Source of the DNA: Streptococcus hyointestinalis
GTDB taxonomy: Bacteria; Bacillota; Bacilli; Lactobacillales; Streptococcaceae
Assembly: GCF_900459405.1 (NCBI RefSeq)
Contig: NZ_UHFN01000007.1
Location: 1,488,001-1,552,000 of the forward strand
Reading direction: 5' to 3'
Length of the DNA: 64,000 nt
A model generated the notes under the pieces. That model worked only from the letters and a program-made list of their open reading frames with translations, did no database searches and was not told where the DNA came from. Position numbers and translations under genes: made by a program. This document shows positions 17,715 through 27,052 of the stretch, in pieces. Numbering within the stretch: position 1 is the stretch's first letter; every line of letters starts with the position of its first letter.

Positions 17715-18399
17715 GGTAACCGTATTCTCCTTTCTCTTCGTCACGGACAATACGTCCATCCTCAATCGCCACAACACGATGACGCAGTTGGTTTACGATT
17801 TGGCTGTTGTGCGTTGCCATGATAACTGTTGTCCCTTGAAGATTGATACGCTCTAGCACCTTCATAATCTCCATAGAGATTTCAGGGTCAAGGTTTCCCG
17901 TCGGCTCATCGGCAATCAAGAGCTTAGGATTGTTGACGATAGCACGGGCAATAGCCACACGCTGCTGCTCACCACCAGAGAGCTGATTTGGAAAAGAGCG
18001 CTGCTTGTGCTTGAGTCCGACAAGCTCTAACACTTCAGGAACACGCTTTTTGATGTCACGTCTTCTGCTTCCGATAACCTGCATGGCAAAGGCAACATTT
18101 TCATAAACAGTCTTTGTCGGCAGCAACTTAAAGTCCTGAAAGACTACACCAATGCTGCGTCGTAATTTTGGAATGTTGCGACGTTTGATTTTGGTGAGGT
18201 CGACATTGCCAACCTTTAACTGTCCAGACGTTACTTCTTCTTCACGGTACAAGAGTTTGATAAAACTGGATTTACCTGCCCCAGATGGTCCAACAAGATA
18301 GACAAACTCTCCTTGATTGACCATGAGGTTGATACCTCTTAAAGCGGTTGAGGCGCGACGGTATTTCTTGGTCACGTCTCGCATTTCAATTAAAGCCAT
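17707..18399 (-). CDS. ftsE: Cell division ATP-binding protein FtsE
   Basis: A 230-residue ABC ATPase: GPSGAGKSS (Walker A), LSGGEQQR (signature), [10 protein letters not shown] (Walker B). It drives FtsX at the division site. The ATG at 18399 follows AAAGGAAAA. The gene comes 23 bp after prfB and overlaps ftsX, giving the conserved prfB-ftsE-ftsX order. Confidence 0.96.
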   Translation of the reverse strand: MALIEMRDVTKKYRRASTALRGINLMVNQGEFVYLVGPSGAGKSSFIKLLYREEEVTSGQLKVGNVDLTKIKRRNIPKLRRSIGVVFQDFKLLPTKTVYENVAFAMQVIGSRRRDIKKRVPEVLELVGLKHKQRSFPNQLSGGEQQRVAIARAIVNNPKLLIADEPTGNLDPEISMEIMKVLERINLQGTTVIMATHNSQIVNQLRHRVVAIEDGRIVRDEEKGEYGYHD

Positions 18400-18422
18400 A
18401 TGTTTTCCTTTATCTAGATTTT

Positions 18423-19524
18423 TTAGTCTTCGCTGATACGCCATTTGAGATAAGCGTCAATAAAGCCATCAATGTCGCCATCCATGACCTTGTCCACCTG
18501 TGCGACTTCATAGCCTGTGCGGTGGTCTTTGACCATGGTGTATGGGGTAAAGACATAAGAGCGAATTTGGCTGCCCCATGTGATTTCTTTTTTGTCTCCT
18601 TTTAGCGCATCGACTTCTTGTGCTTTCTTTTCCTGCTCGAGTTGATAGAGTTTGGCTTGGAGCATTTTCATAGCACGGTCACGGTTGCCATACTGCGTTC
18701 TATCAACGGTAGAAGCCACAACGATTCCTGTTGGGATATGAGTCAAGCGCACACCCGTTGACACCTTATTGACATTTTGCCCACCGGCACCACCACTACG
18801 GAATGTATCCATCTTGATGTCATCATCACGAATCTCAACCTCGATAGTATCGTCAAGCTCTGGCATGACCTCAACAGAGGTAAAAGAAGTGTGACGGCGC
18901 TTAGCCGAGTCAAATGGTGAGATACGCACGAGACGATGGACACCCATTTCTGATTTTAAAAGCCCATAGGCATTTGGTCCTTCAAAAGACAGAGTCACAG
19001 ACTTAATCCCAGCCTCATCTCCTGCTTGATAGTCGAGCACTTCAACCTTAAAGCCTTTGGCATTGCCATAGCGGGTGTACATGCGAAGCAGCATATCGCC
19101 CCAATCCTGAGCCTCTGTCCCACCAGAGCCCGGATGAATCTCTAAAATGGCATTATTGTGGTCATAAGGCTCAGAGAGTAAAAGCGTCATCTCATAACTT
19201 GTCATGAGCTTTTCAAGCTTTTCAAGCGTCTCCTCAAGCTCTGGCATGAGGCTCTCATCCTCGTCCAACATCTCAAGCATTAGCTCACTCTCTTCTGAGA
19301 GTTCCTGCATGGTGTTAAAGGTGTCGTAGGTCTGTTTGAGCTCGTTGAGTTCTTGAGAGACCTTTTGCGCTGCCAGATTGTCATCCCAAAAATCAGGCTC
19401 GGTCATGCGGTTTTCTAAAAGCGCAATTTCTTCTTCTAGCCGATCTAAGTCAAAGAGACCTCCTGAAGCTAGTCAACTTCTCTGTGTTTTCTACTATTTT
19501 TTGGCGTATTTCTGCCATATCCAT
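18423..19524 (-). CDS. prfB: Peptide chain release factor 2, programmed +1 frameshift
   Basis: RF2 ends translation at UGA and UAA. The first 24 codons ([10 protein letters not shown]...) run from 19524 to an in-frame TGA at 19450-19452. The slip site is CTT TGA C preceded by AGGAGGT, the classic prfB signal. After a +1 shift the frame continues with DLDRLEEEI to 18423, total about 366 residues. Motifs include SPF ([11 protein letters not shown]), the stop-codon reader, and GGQ ([10 protein letters not shown]), the hydrolysis site. RF2 level thus controls its own synthesis. GAGG precedes the first ATG; a second ATG at 19518 is possible. It is followed by ftsE. Confidence 0.96.
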
Positions 19525-19680
19525 AAAAAAATACCTCGTTTTTTATATAATCTTCTTTACATTTTATCATAAGACGTGCTATTTTACCATTTCGGGAAAT
19601 CACGCCTGCTACTAGTTTTTATTGTAAAGAAAAATAAAATCAGATACAAGTTAAACTTTTGTAACAAAGATAAGACAGCT

Positions 19681-19710
19681 AAAAAGCTAGGCAAAACCTA
19701 GCTTTCTAGT
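19681..19710 (-). terminator. Terminator of the DUF308 gene unit
   Basis: AAAGCTAGG and CCTAGCTTT pair around a 5-nt loop, followed by TT on the minus strand. The U run is short, so confidence is moderate. Confidence 0.6.
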
Positions 19711-19792
19711 GTGTCTAAATAATAAGTTGGTTGTCATTTATGTTTAGAACAAAGTAGCTTTTTAGCTAACGCTGTTATAAAAATAAATGATT

Positions 19793-20305
19793 TTAGCGTT
19801 TAAAAGCATCTATCATAAGGACAAATCCTTGATAAATGAGAGCAATGGCAACAATATATGCTACTACAATACTGGCTAACAGCGGATTAAACATCAAGAC
19901 AATTCCTAAAATAATCATCCCAATAGATGTCCAAAGAAGATTATTACTTAACTCTGGTAGGCTCGTTGAGGTGCCGATAGATTGGAATAAACGTACAATC
20001 CCTAAAATCAATAGCCAAAAACCAATCACAGTCGGCATGAGAATAGGCAAGGTCAAGAAATAACCTGACAGCAAATAAATCCCAAAAATAGCGGAAACAA
20101 TGGCGGCACACAAGCCCCAGATACTGCGAAATTCTCCACTATCGCTAAAATAGTAAATAATCTCCGCTAATGCTCCTACTAAAAACGCTACAGCTATTAA
20201 CCAGCTGAGAGAGAAGAGATTAAGAGACGGTACAAATAGGAAATAAATCCCTATGATGGCTAGAATGATACCTGCTATGAAAGAGAGTGCTCGATTTGTT
20301 TTCAT
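19793..20305 (-). CDS. HdeD/DUF308-family membrane protein
   Basis: A 170-residue, almost wholly hydrophobic protein with about six membrane segments in repeated pairs and short loops, as in HdeD/DUF308 proteins. Relatives are linked to acid stress in enterobacteria, but the role in streptococci is unknown. The start lies 9 bp after the DUF1269-type gene, so the two are probably co-transcribed. Confidence 0.8.
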   Translation of the reverse strand: MKTNRALSFIAGIILAIIGIYFLFVPSLNLFSLSWLIAVAFLVGALAEIIYYFSDSGEFRSIWGLCAAIVSAIFGIYLLSGYFLTLPILMPTVIGFWLLILGIVRLFQSIGTSTSLPELSNNLLWTSIGMIILGIVLMFNPLLASIVVAYIVAIALIYQGFVLMIDAFKR

Positions 20306-20314
20306 AAGCGCCTC

Positions 20315-20908
20315 CTATTTGTCATCTTTAGTCGCATCGTTAGTAAAGTGGTCTTTTACTTGATTGTGACGTGCTTTTTTCTTGGCTTTTATCTGCTCTC
20401 TGGCTTCTCTTTGAAAGTCTTCTTGCATTTGGTTGGCAAGATTCATCTCGTCTCTGACTTCAGAAGCGTCATAGCGAGTTGTTCTTGACTCAAATTTTGC
20501 CATAATATCATCATAAAAGCGGTCAACCTGCTCTGTTCCAAAAGCCACTAGCGTAACGCCATCAGCGCATGTGATATCTTGCATGACCTGCTCAATGAGA
20601 AGCGACTCATTGTCATCAGCATTATCATCAATAGCAGCCCCAGCAAGAGCACCAATCGCTCCGCCAAATAAAAGCCCGATAGGACCAGCTAGCATACCGA
20701 TGAGTCCTCCGACGATACCGCCAACGATTGTCTCATCATTTGAGGAATTGTCCACCTCATCGAGAATCTTGACTTGTCCATCTACCTTGCTCACAAGAGC
20801 AGCTTGAGAGATACTAGACAAGGGATTGACCATGCTGTTCTTAAGGTCTGAAAAGGCTTGATAAGCCTGACTTTCAACAGCGAAATTTGTCACAATTATG
20901 GTTTCCAT
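20315..20908 (-). CDS. DUF1269-type glycine-zipper protein (copy 1)
   Basis: A 197-residue protein: N-terminal alpha/beta part (METIIVTNFAVESQAYQAFSD), a central hydrophobic glycine-rich stretch (about residues 62-92, GGIVGGLIGMLAGPIGLLFG) and a charged Lys-rich tail. The second copy at 23407-24015 has the same three-part plan and similar N-terminus. The family resembles DUF1269; function unknown. Both have an apparent stress-protein look, but that is a guess. Confidence 0.7.
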   Translation of the reverse strand: METIIVTNFAVESQAYQAFSDLKNSMVNPLSSISQAALVSKVDGQVKILDEVDNSSNDETIVGGIVGGLIGMLAGPIGLLFGGAIGALAGAAIDDNADDNESLLIEQVMQDITCADGVTLVAFGTEQVDRFYDDIMAKFESRTTRYDASEVRDEMNLANQMQEDFQREAREQIKAKKKARHNQVKDHFTNDATKDDK

Positions 20909-21061
20909 AAAAATACCTCATTTCTAACGGTTTCAGTATAACACTTGTCTCATTTTTTTACAATGTATTTTTAATGTTTTTGCCATTCTTTTAACGACCA
21001 ACAAGTTTCTGTCTAAATTGTGACTTTTCAAAAAACGCAAACAACTTGTCCAATCGATTTG

Positions 21062-21070
21062 TGCTACAAT
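21062..21070 (+). promoter_or_regulatory. Extended -10 before the metallophosphoesterase gene
   Basis: TGCTACAAT ends 6 bp before the ATG at 21077. No Shine-Dalgarno and no clear -35 at 17 bp (TTGTCC is too close). Confidence 0.5.
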
Positions 21071-21076
21071 AGAGCT

Positions 21077-21937
21077 ATGACAAAATTAGCGATTATGAGT
21101 GATTTACACATTGACCTCAATCACTTTGGACGGTTTGAAATAGAAAGCTTAAGAGAGCTACTAATCGAAGAACAGGTCGAACACCTCCATCTAGCGGGCG
21201 ATATCGCCAATGATTTTCAAGAGACGTCTCTGCCTTTTATCAGAGAACTGCAAAAATTTCTCACCGTTACCTATAATCTGGGCAATCACGATATGCTCCA
21301 TCTAAAAGAGAAGGAAATCGAGCAGTTGGATTTTCAGCTCTACGACCTTGGGCAAAAGCAATTGCTGGCTTTTCACGGTTGGTATGATTACTCTTTTAGT
21401 GATGACGAAAGTCTTGAGGCGATTGTCAAGCGTAAAAAGATGTTTTGGTTTGACCGTAGGCTGGAGCGTCCTTTTGATGACCAAACGCTGACCGAGCAGA
21501 TTCTAAAAAAGCTGGAGACAAGCTTGCAAGCACTTGATGGGAAAAACGCCATCGTCGCTATGCACTTCGTCCCTCACCGACGCTTTATCATGACCCATGA
21601 ACGCTTCAAGCCTTTTAATAGCTTTCTAGGCAGTCAGGCTTTTCACGAGGTATTTCAGCGCTATGGGGCCAGCGACGTGGTCTTTGGGCATGCGCATAGG
21701 AGGTTTGGTAGGGTAGTTTTAGACGGGGTGACCTATCACTCCCATCCTCTAGGCTACAAGCGTGAGTGGCAACTGAGTATCGACTTTGTCCAAAAGCACC
21801 CAGAGTACAACCCTACAAACACGTGGCATTTAGCTAAACGCTACAATGCCGTCAAAGACCTAACAAGCTTTAAAGCCTATCACAAACAGTACTTCAAAGA
21901 AGAACTGCGACAAGCCATGACCGTGTTTGAGTTCTAA
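21077..21937 (+). CDS. Calcineurin-like metallophosphoesterase
   Basis: A 286-residue protein with the metallophosphoesterase set: DLHID (Asp-x-His), AGDIAND, LGNHD, MHFVPH and FGHAHRR. These residues bind two metal ions. The substrate is unknown. The ATG at 21077 has no Shine-Dalgarno. Its stop codon lies within the 8-bp target duplication of an ISL3 element, which separates it from its terminator at 23370-23408. The coding sequence itself is intact. Confidence 0.88.
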   Translation: MTKLAIMSDLHIDLNHFGRFEIESLRELLIEEQVEHLHLAGDIANDFQETSLPFIRELQKFLTVTYNLGNHDMLHLKEKEIEQLDFQLYDLGQKQLLAFHGWYDYSFSDDESLEAIVKRKKMFWFDRRLERPFDDQTLTEQILKKLETSLQALDGKNAIVAMHFVPHRRFIMTHERFKPFNSFLGSQAFHEVFQRYGASDVVFGHAHRRFGRVVLDGVTYHSHPLGYKREWQLSIDFVQKHPEYNPTNTWHLAKRYNAVKDLTSFKAYHKQYFKEELRQAMTVFEF

Positions 21938-21938
21938 A

Positions 21939-23364
21939 GGCTCTATAATATCTGTAGTGGGTAACGCCACCTCAGAGGTTATAGGGCTTTTTATCTGTAT
22001 GAAAAAAGTCCCATAAGACTTATAATGAAAAGCGACTAAACCATCATTAGGAGATACTTATGGAACATATTAAAAATACCAGTATTAATAATACCACAAA
22101 ACTCATTGGAATCAAAGACTTAAACATCAAAATATCAATTGTTCTCAAACATCAGACTCACATCGAGATAAGAGCCGAGCTGGATTATCCCGCTCCAGCC
22201 TGTCCTCATTGTCAAGGAAAGATGATCAAATACGATTTTCAAAGACCTGCCACCATCCCAATCTTAGACGTCCAAGGCATGGCAACTGTCCTAAAACTCA
22301 GAAAGCGGCGCTTTCAGTGTAAAGCGTGCCGTAGGGTTTCTGTCGCCAAAACTAGCCTGGTCAAGAAACATTGCCAAATCTCACAGCCTGTCTGGGCGAA
22401 AATCACGCAGCTTCTCATCGAGAAACAGACCAATACAGACATCGCAAGACGCCTCCACGTCTCTGTTTCTACCGTCCAGAGGCAGCTGAACGCTTTCACT
22501 TTTAAGGACAACTTTGAGACTTTACCAGAGGTCTTGAGCTGGGATGAATTCGCAAGAAACAAGGGGAAACTAGCTTTCATTGCGCAAGATTTTAAGACCA
22601 AGAAAATCATTGCTCTTCTTGAAAACAATCGCCAAACGACCATCAAAAACCACTTTTACAAGTATTCTAGACAGGCTAGGGAGAAGGTCAGAGTGGTCAC
22701 AGTAGACATGTCGGGAGCCTACATTCCTATCATTGGGAAACTATTTCCAAAGGCTCAAATCGTCCTTGACCGTTTCCACATCGTGCAGCACCTTAGTCGA
22801 GCCATGATGACCACTCGCATTGCCATCATGAAGGCATTTAACAAGACATCTCTTCCTTACAGAGCCATGAAAAATCACTGGAGAATCCTGCAAAAAGACA
22901 GCAGAAAACTCTCCGACAAGGCTTTCTACTCCAGAACCTTTCGACAAACTCTGACACCTAGAGAAATTGTCCAGAAAACCTTAGCTTTTTCGCCCGAACT
23001 CCGCTATTATTATGAACTTTACCAGCTTTTGCTTTTCCATTTTCAAGAGAAGCGTGTCAAGGCTTTCTTTGGACTCATTCACGACAATTTGGGTACTGTC
23101 AACGCAAGTTTTTCAAGAGTTTTTCGGACTTTTCTAAGGCACGAAACTTATATTACCAACGCTCTGAAGCAACCTTATTCCAATGCCAAACTGGAAGCCA
23201 CTAACAAGCTTATCAAAGACATCAAACGACAAGCGTTTGGCTTTCGTAACTTTAAGAACTTTAGAACCAAAATTCTCATCACTCTGAACATACAAAGAGA
23301 GAGAACGAAAATCGTTCTCTCTCGCACATAGCTTTTCATCACCCACTACAGTTGACAAAGAGCC
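21939..23364 (+). mobile_element. ISL3-family insertion sequence (copy A, intact)
   Basis: A 1426-bp element with imperfect 24-bp inverted repeats: GGCTCT, a variable part, then CTGTAGTGGGT at each end. It is flanked by the exact 8-bp duplication GTTCTAAA (21931-21938 and 23365-23372), the usual size for ISL3. It carries one full transposase. It resembles the IS1167/IS1193 group of streptococci. The insertion is just downstream of the metallophosphoesterase stop. Confidence 0.95.
22060..23331 (+). CDS. ISL3-family transposase
   Basis: A 423-residue transposase with an N-terminal zinc-finger-like part (CPHCQ and CKACRR), a helix-turn-helix (TNTDIARRLHVSVSTVQRQ), and a DDE core (SWDEFA, VTVDMSGAY, LDRFHIVQHLSRA). 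Length is normal for ISL3. The ATG follows AGGAGAT. Compared with the broken copy at 39931-42083 I see four substitutions (Asn/Asp, Arg/Lys, Ala/Asp, Arg/Lys) and a five-codon length difference near the N-terminus. Confidence 0.95.
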   Translation: MEHIKNTSINNTTKLIGIKDLNIKISIVLKHQTHIEIRAELDYPAPACPHCQGKMIKYDFQRPATIPILDVQGMATVLKLRKRRFQCKACRRVSVAKTSLVKKHCQISQPVWAKITQLLIEKQTNTDIARRLHVSVSTVQRQLNAFTFKDNFETLPEVLSWDEFARNKGKLAFIAQDFKTKKIIALLENNRQTTIKNHFYKYSRQAREKVRVVTVDMSGAYIPIIGKLFPKAQIVLDRFHIVQHLSRAMMTTRIAIMKAFNKTSLPYRAMKNHWRILQKDSRKLSDKAFYSRTFRQTLTPREIVQKTLAFSPELRYYYELYQLLLFHFQEKRVKAFFGLIHDNLGTVNASFSRVFRTFLRHETYITNALKQPYSNAKLEATNKLIKDIKRQAFGFRNFKNFRTKILITLNIQRERTKIVLSRT

Positions 23365-23369
23365 GTTCT

Positions 23370-23408
23370 AAAAAAGAGGTTGAGAACATTTGTCTCAACC
23401 TCTTTTTT
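23370..23408. terminator. Bidirectional terminator displaced by ISL3 copy A
   Basis: AAAGAGGTTGAGA and TCTCAACCTCTTT form a long hairpin with A and T runs on either side. It would originally have ended both the metallophosphoesterase and the convergent DUF1269-type gene. Confidence 0.88.
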
Positions 23409-24015
23409 AGAATTTTAATTTTGCTAATTTTTCTTTAGCGCTGTTTTTGAGTTCTTCGATTTTAGCTTTGTGGGCTGCTTTGCGCTCCACTTTGAGCTGT
23501 GCTTTGGCTTGGTTTTGCAGGTTGGCTTCCACCTTAGCTGCCGCTTCAATCTCAGTAGCTACCGTTGCGATATCCCAACGCAAGATTTGTGTGTCGTACT
23601 TGGCAAAGTAATTGTCTAAGACATACTCGTCATTTTCCTGCACGAGGGCGATAACCGCTGTCTCTCCTGCAAGGAGCTTTTTGGCTACGACATCAATCAA
23701 ACCCGCTTCTGCTGTATCGACCGCATCGCCAGCTGCTAGTCCGTAGAGACTACCTGCGCTATAGCCCAAAACCAGACCTAGCGGACCTGCTAGAAACCCC
23801 ACAAGACCCCCGATAAGCCCGCCTTCTAAAGCTTTGTTGGTTGTTGAATCCTCAAAGTCAAAGCGGTCTTTTTCAGCGATATGCCCAGCTTCATTTTTCA
23901 CTAAGGCAATCTGAGCGATTTTAGTGCGCTCGCTTTGCTTGAAGGACTTTAACTCAGTAAAGGCTTGATAAGCTTCGCTTTCGGTCTTAAAAATAGTGAC
24001 TATTACATTTTCCAT
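23407..24015 (-). CDS. DUF1269-type glycine-zipper protein (copy 2)
   Basis: A 202-residue paralogue of the protein at 20315-20908. It starts MENVIVTIFKTESEAYQAF, has a central glycine-rich hydrophobic stretch (about 67-95) and a long Lys/Ala-rich helical tail. Function unknown. It has its own upstream region with GGAGG-like Shine-Dalgarno and sits alone between ISL3 copy A and the amylase gene. Confidence 0.7.
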   Translation of the reverse strand: MENVIVTIFKTESEAYQAFTELKSFKQSERTKIAQIALVKNEAGHIAEKDRFDFEDSTTNKALEGGLIGGLVGFLAGPLGLVLGYSAGSLYGLAAGDAVDTAEAGLIDVVAKKLLAGETAVIALVQENDEYVLDNYFAKYDTQILRWDIATVATEIEAAAKVEANLQNQAKAQLKVERKAAHKAKIEELKNSAKEKLAKLKF

Positions 24016-24066
24016 AAATTTTTCCTCCTTTTTATAGGCCCATTGTACAAATAAAGTGGATTTTTG

Positions 24067-25518
24067 TCAATTTATTAGACACCAGACAGCTACATTTCTA
24101 GTTGGGCAAGAAAACTCGCCAAAGCCGTCCTCATCGATGAGGACCTGACTACTGTCAGGATTTATCTCATCAGAAAAACTCTGTCCGGCGTAGTCCTCAC
24201 CAACGTACATGCGCTTACTTGTGGTTTGGTGGTTGTTGAGGACAACCGCAATTGGAGCGCTTGTTTCACTACCAAGGCGCACCCAAGCAATGCAATTTTT
24301 ATCGTCAAAATAATCCACCTGCTCACCATAGGCAAAGTCACGTCGGATACGTAATAAAGTTTCCAAAACATCCTTGAAACTAGCTTGCCCATGCGCCCCA
24401 GAAACACCGTGATAATCACCGTAAAAGACACAAGGCAGACCATCTTTGCGTAGTAAAATCGTCGCATAAGCAAGTGGCTTAAACCAATCTGCCACAACGG
24501 ACTCCAAGGCTTGACCACTTTGTGTGTCATGATTTTCCACAAAAGTCACCGCCTTATCGGGATAATGCTTGACCAAGGTCTCATCAAAGAGCTGGCGCAG
24601 GTCATAGTTTTCCCCCGCAAGCCCCGCTTCAAAAAAGTTGTAATGGAGACGGGTATCAATCAAGTCAAAGCGAAAATGGATATTTTCCAGATAATGCTGG
24701 TTGTCCTCCAACTCACCGTTCCAATACTCACCAAAGACGTAAAAGTCCTCGCCGTAGCGCTCCTTGATACGGCGAATAAAATGGTTCATGAAAAAGGAAT
24801 CAATATGCTTGACAGCGTCCAGTCGAAAGCCCTCAACACCAGTGGTGTCAATATACCAGCGAGCCCAATCCCGCAGATTTTGCACGACTTCTGGGTGTTT
24901 GAAGTCAAGGTCAGCATACATGAGATAATCGTAGTTGCCATTTTCCTTATCCACTAAATCGCCCAGCGCCCAGCCTTTATTTTCCCCTTGGATTTGGTAA
25001 ATGCCACTGCGGTTGCGCCTGGCGTCATAGTCCGTCCCTGTAAAATGATACCAGTGCCAATCAAAATCATTGTAAGCTTTGTTGCGACCTGGGAAAGTAA
25101 ACTGCGTCCAACCCTCAATCTCAAAAGGCTCTGTCAAAACCTTGGTGCGGTCCTCGCTGTCCACCTCCACAACCGTGAAAGTCTCAAGCGCATCGGCGCT
25201 CGCTTTATGATTTAAGACAACATCTGCAATTGGCGAGATAGCATTTTCTTTTAGCGTTTGGATGAGTTTTAAATACTCATCTTTAAAGCCGTATTTGGTG
25301 CGGACAGTGCCTTTTTGGTCAAACTCTCCTAGGTCAAACAAATCATAGATACCATAGCCCACATCGTGGTCGCTCGTTGCCTTGTAGGCTGGTGGTAGCC
25401 ACATTTTCGTGATACCTAGCTCCGCAAAATGGGGCGCTTCCTCTGTGAGTCGCAACCAATGCTTGCCATCAGCTTTTAAGTACCACTCAAAGCCCTGCAA
25501 TAATGTCTCGTTTGTCAT
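24067..25518 (-). CDS. Cytoplasmic alpha-amylase (GH13)
   Basis: A 483-residue alpha-amylase that hydrolyses internal alpha-1,4 bonds in starch or maltodextrins. GH13 regions are visible: ADVVLNHK (region I), GFRLDAVKH (nucleophile Asp), FGEYW (acid/base Glu) and FVENHDT (transition-state Asp). There is no signal peptide, so it acts inside the cell; S. bovis is known to have such an intracellular enzyme beside a secreted one. A LacI-type operator and an extended -10 lie upstream. It forms a one-gene unit. Confidence 0.93.
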   Translation of the reverse strand: MTNETLLQGFEWYLKADGKHWLRLTEEAPHFAELGITKMWLPPAYKATSDHDVGYGIYDLFDLGEFDQKGTVRTKYGFKDEYLKLIQTLKENAISPIADVVLNHKASADALETFTVVEVDSEDRTKVLTEPFEIEGWTQFTFPGRNKAYNDFDWHWYHFTGTDYDARRNRSGIYQIQGENKGWALGDLVDKENGNYDYLMYADLDFKHPEVVQNLRDWARWYIDTTGVEGFRLDAVKHIDSFFMNHFIRRIKERYGEDFYVFGEYWNGELEDNQHYLENIHFRFDLIDTRLHYNFFEAGLAGENYDLRQLFDETLVKHYPDKAVTFVENHDTQSGQALESVVADWFKPLAYATILLRKDGLPCVFYGDYHGVSGAHGQASFKDVLETLLRIRRDFAYGEQVDYFDDKNCIAWVRLGSETSAPIAVVLNNHQTTSKRMYVGEDYAGQSFSDEINPDSSQVLIDEDGFGEFSCPTRNVAVWCLIN

Positions 25519-25561
25519 AAATACCCTCTCTTCTAAATGGCTTTGTCTTCATTTTTGTTTT

Positions 25562-25570
25562 ATTATAACA
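25562..25570 (-). promoter_or_regulatory. Extended -10 of the amylase promoter
   Basis: TGTTATAAT on the minus strand. No good -35 is present, which fits control by the adjacent operator. Confidence 0.7.
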
Positions 25571-25575
25571 CATTA

Positions 25576-25589
25576 CGCAACCGATTGCA
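25576..25589 (-). promoter_or_regulatory. LacI-type operator (MalR/CcpA-like) before the amylase gene
   Basis: TGCAATCGGTTGCG contains the inverted arms GCAA and TTGC around TCGG, and resembles MalR and cre sites. It covers the spacer and -35 region, a position expected for repression by a maltose or catabolite regulator. Confidence 0.65.
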
Positions 25590-25608
25590 CAATATTTGTG
25601 AACATTTT

Positions 25609-25636
25609 AAAACCACCCGTCTAAAGAGTGGTTTTA
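25609..25636 (-). terminator. Terminator of the ECF/ABC operon
   Basis: AAAACCAC and GTGGTTTT arms around an 11-nt loop, with T residues on the minus strand. Confidence 0.75.
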
Positions 25637-25639
25637 GCT

Positions 25640-27052
25640 TTATAAATAGTACACCTCATCACAGACCTGCGCCATCAGCTCCACATCGTGGCTGATGATG
25701 AGAACAGCCTTGCCAGCTCCTTTGAGCTGGATGACTTGTGCCACGAAGGCTTGGAGCTGGTCGCCGTCTAGGTTGCTGGTCGGCTCGTCAAAGATAAAGA
25801 CCGACTTGTCCGACATGAGACTGGCTGCAATCATGAGCCGCTGCTGCTCACCGCCTGACAGCGTCTGCGGGTGGCGCTCAAGTAACTCTAGCAAGCCTAG
25901 ACTGGCGAGTAGGTCTTCTGGCAGGTCTTTTCTTTTTTGTCCCAATCTCAGTTCTTCTTTCACGCTGGCAGTGAAGAGTTGCAGGCGCACGTCTTGCAAG
26001 ACTAGGCTGACCAGTTTTAGCCTGTCTTTTGGCCTCATTATACGACCTTGCCAAGTGATTTGCCCCTGCTTTTCTCTCTTAGCACCTGCTAGGATTTGCG
26101 CCAAGGTGGACTTGCCTCGTCCATTATCCCCCATCAAGCCCAGAACCCTACCACAAGCCATAGATAAGAAAGGTAACCTGCGTGAGCCATCTGGAAACAG
26201 CGCTAAGTCCTTAACTAGCAAATCTGACGACTGGCTAGATGACCTGTCTTGACTTTTTTGCTCAAGGAGAGCTTGACTAGCAGACAAGTCCAGCTGGCGT
26301 AAGCCCAGTTGTTGCCTTTCTTGAGTCGACAGTGCTTGTAGCTGACTTGGTGACCAATCATAGAGCAGTTTGCCCTTGTCCACATAAAGCACACGGTCAG
26401 CCAAGTCCAAAAGATTCGCCAGCATGTGCTCTGCAATGAGAAGGGTCTTACCAGCTTTTTTCAGCTTGGTGATTTGCGAGCGTAGCTGGGCAATGCTAGC
26501 AGCGTCTAGGTGACTGGTCGGCTCATCTAGGATAATGACAGGCGTATCTTGCATGACAGCCACTGCCATGGCTACCCGCTGCTGCTCACCACCTGACAGT
26601 GCCAAGCAATCACGCTCCAGCAAGTGTGTTAGGTCAAAAGCAGCTGCTACTTCTGTCAGACGTTTTTGGATAAGCTCAGCTGACAAGCCTTGATTTTCTG
26701 CTGGAAAAACCAGCTCATGCTTGACTTTTTGGTGGAAAAACTGACGAGCTGGCTCTTGAAAGGTGCTCGCTACTTGACGGGCAAAAGCTGCCGTTGTCTC
26801 TTGTCCAGCCCTACAATTCCCAACCTCCACAGTCCCTACCAGACGACTCTCCTCATCTGGCAAAAGCCCACTTATAAGCCGTAAAAAGGTCGACTTGCCA
26901 GCACCAGAGCGCCCTGTCACTAACACACACTCGCTAGAAGAAATAGACAGATCTGCCACTTGAAACGCAGGAGATTTCGCACCAGCATAGGTGAGGGCGG
27001 CATTTTTCAATGAAATCTGAGGATAACCCAGAGACTGCTCAGTAGATAGCAT
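25640..27052 (-). CDS. ECF transporter A component, two fused ATPase domains
   Basis: About 470 residues holding two ABC ATPase domains in one chain. Domain 1: [27 protein letters not shown]. Domain 2: [27 protein letters not shown]. Most group II ECF systems use separate EcfA1 and EcfA2; a fused pair is typical of dedicated modules. The start at 27052 (MLSTEQSLGY) has TTGGAG upstream and overlaps the T-component gene by 46 bp. The longer frame to 27358 is an artefact of that overlap. Last gene of the operon. Confidence 0.88.
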   Translation of the reverse strand: MLSTEQSLGYPQISLKNAALTYAGAKSPAFQVADLSISSSECVLVTGRSGAGKSTFLRLISGLLPDEESRLVGTVEVGNCRAGQETTAAFARQVASTFQEPARQFFHQKVKHELVFPAENQGLSAELIQKRLTEVAAAFDLTHLLERDCLALSGGEQQRVAMAVAVMQDTPVIILDEPTSHLDAASIAQLRSQITKLKKAGKTLLIAEHMLANLLDLADRVLYVDKGKLLYDWSPSQLQALSTQERQQLGLRQLDLSASQALLEQKSQDRSSSQSSDLLVKDLALFPDGSRRLPFLSMACGRVLGLMGDNGRGKSTLAQILAGAKREKQGQITWQGRIMRPKDRLKLVSLVLQDVRLQLFTASVKEELRLGQKRKDLPEDLLASLGLLELLERHPQTLSGGEQQRLMIAASLMSDKSVFIFDEPTSNLDGDQLQAFVAQVIQLKGAGKAVLIISHDVELMAQVCDEVYYL

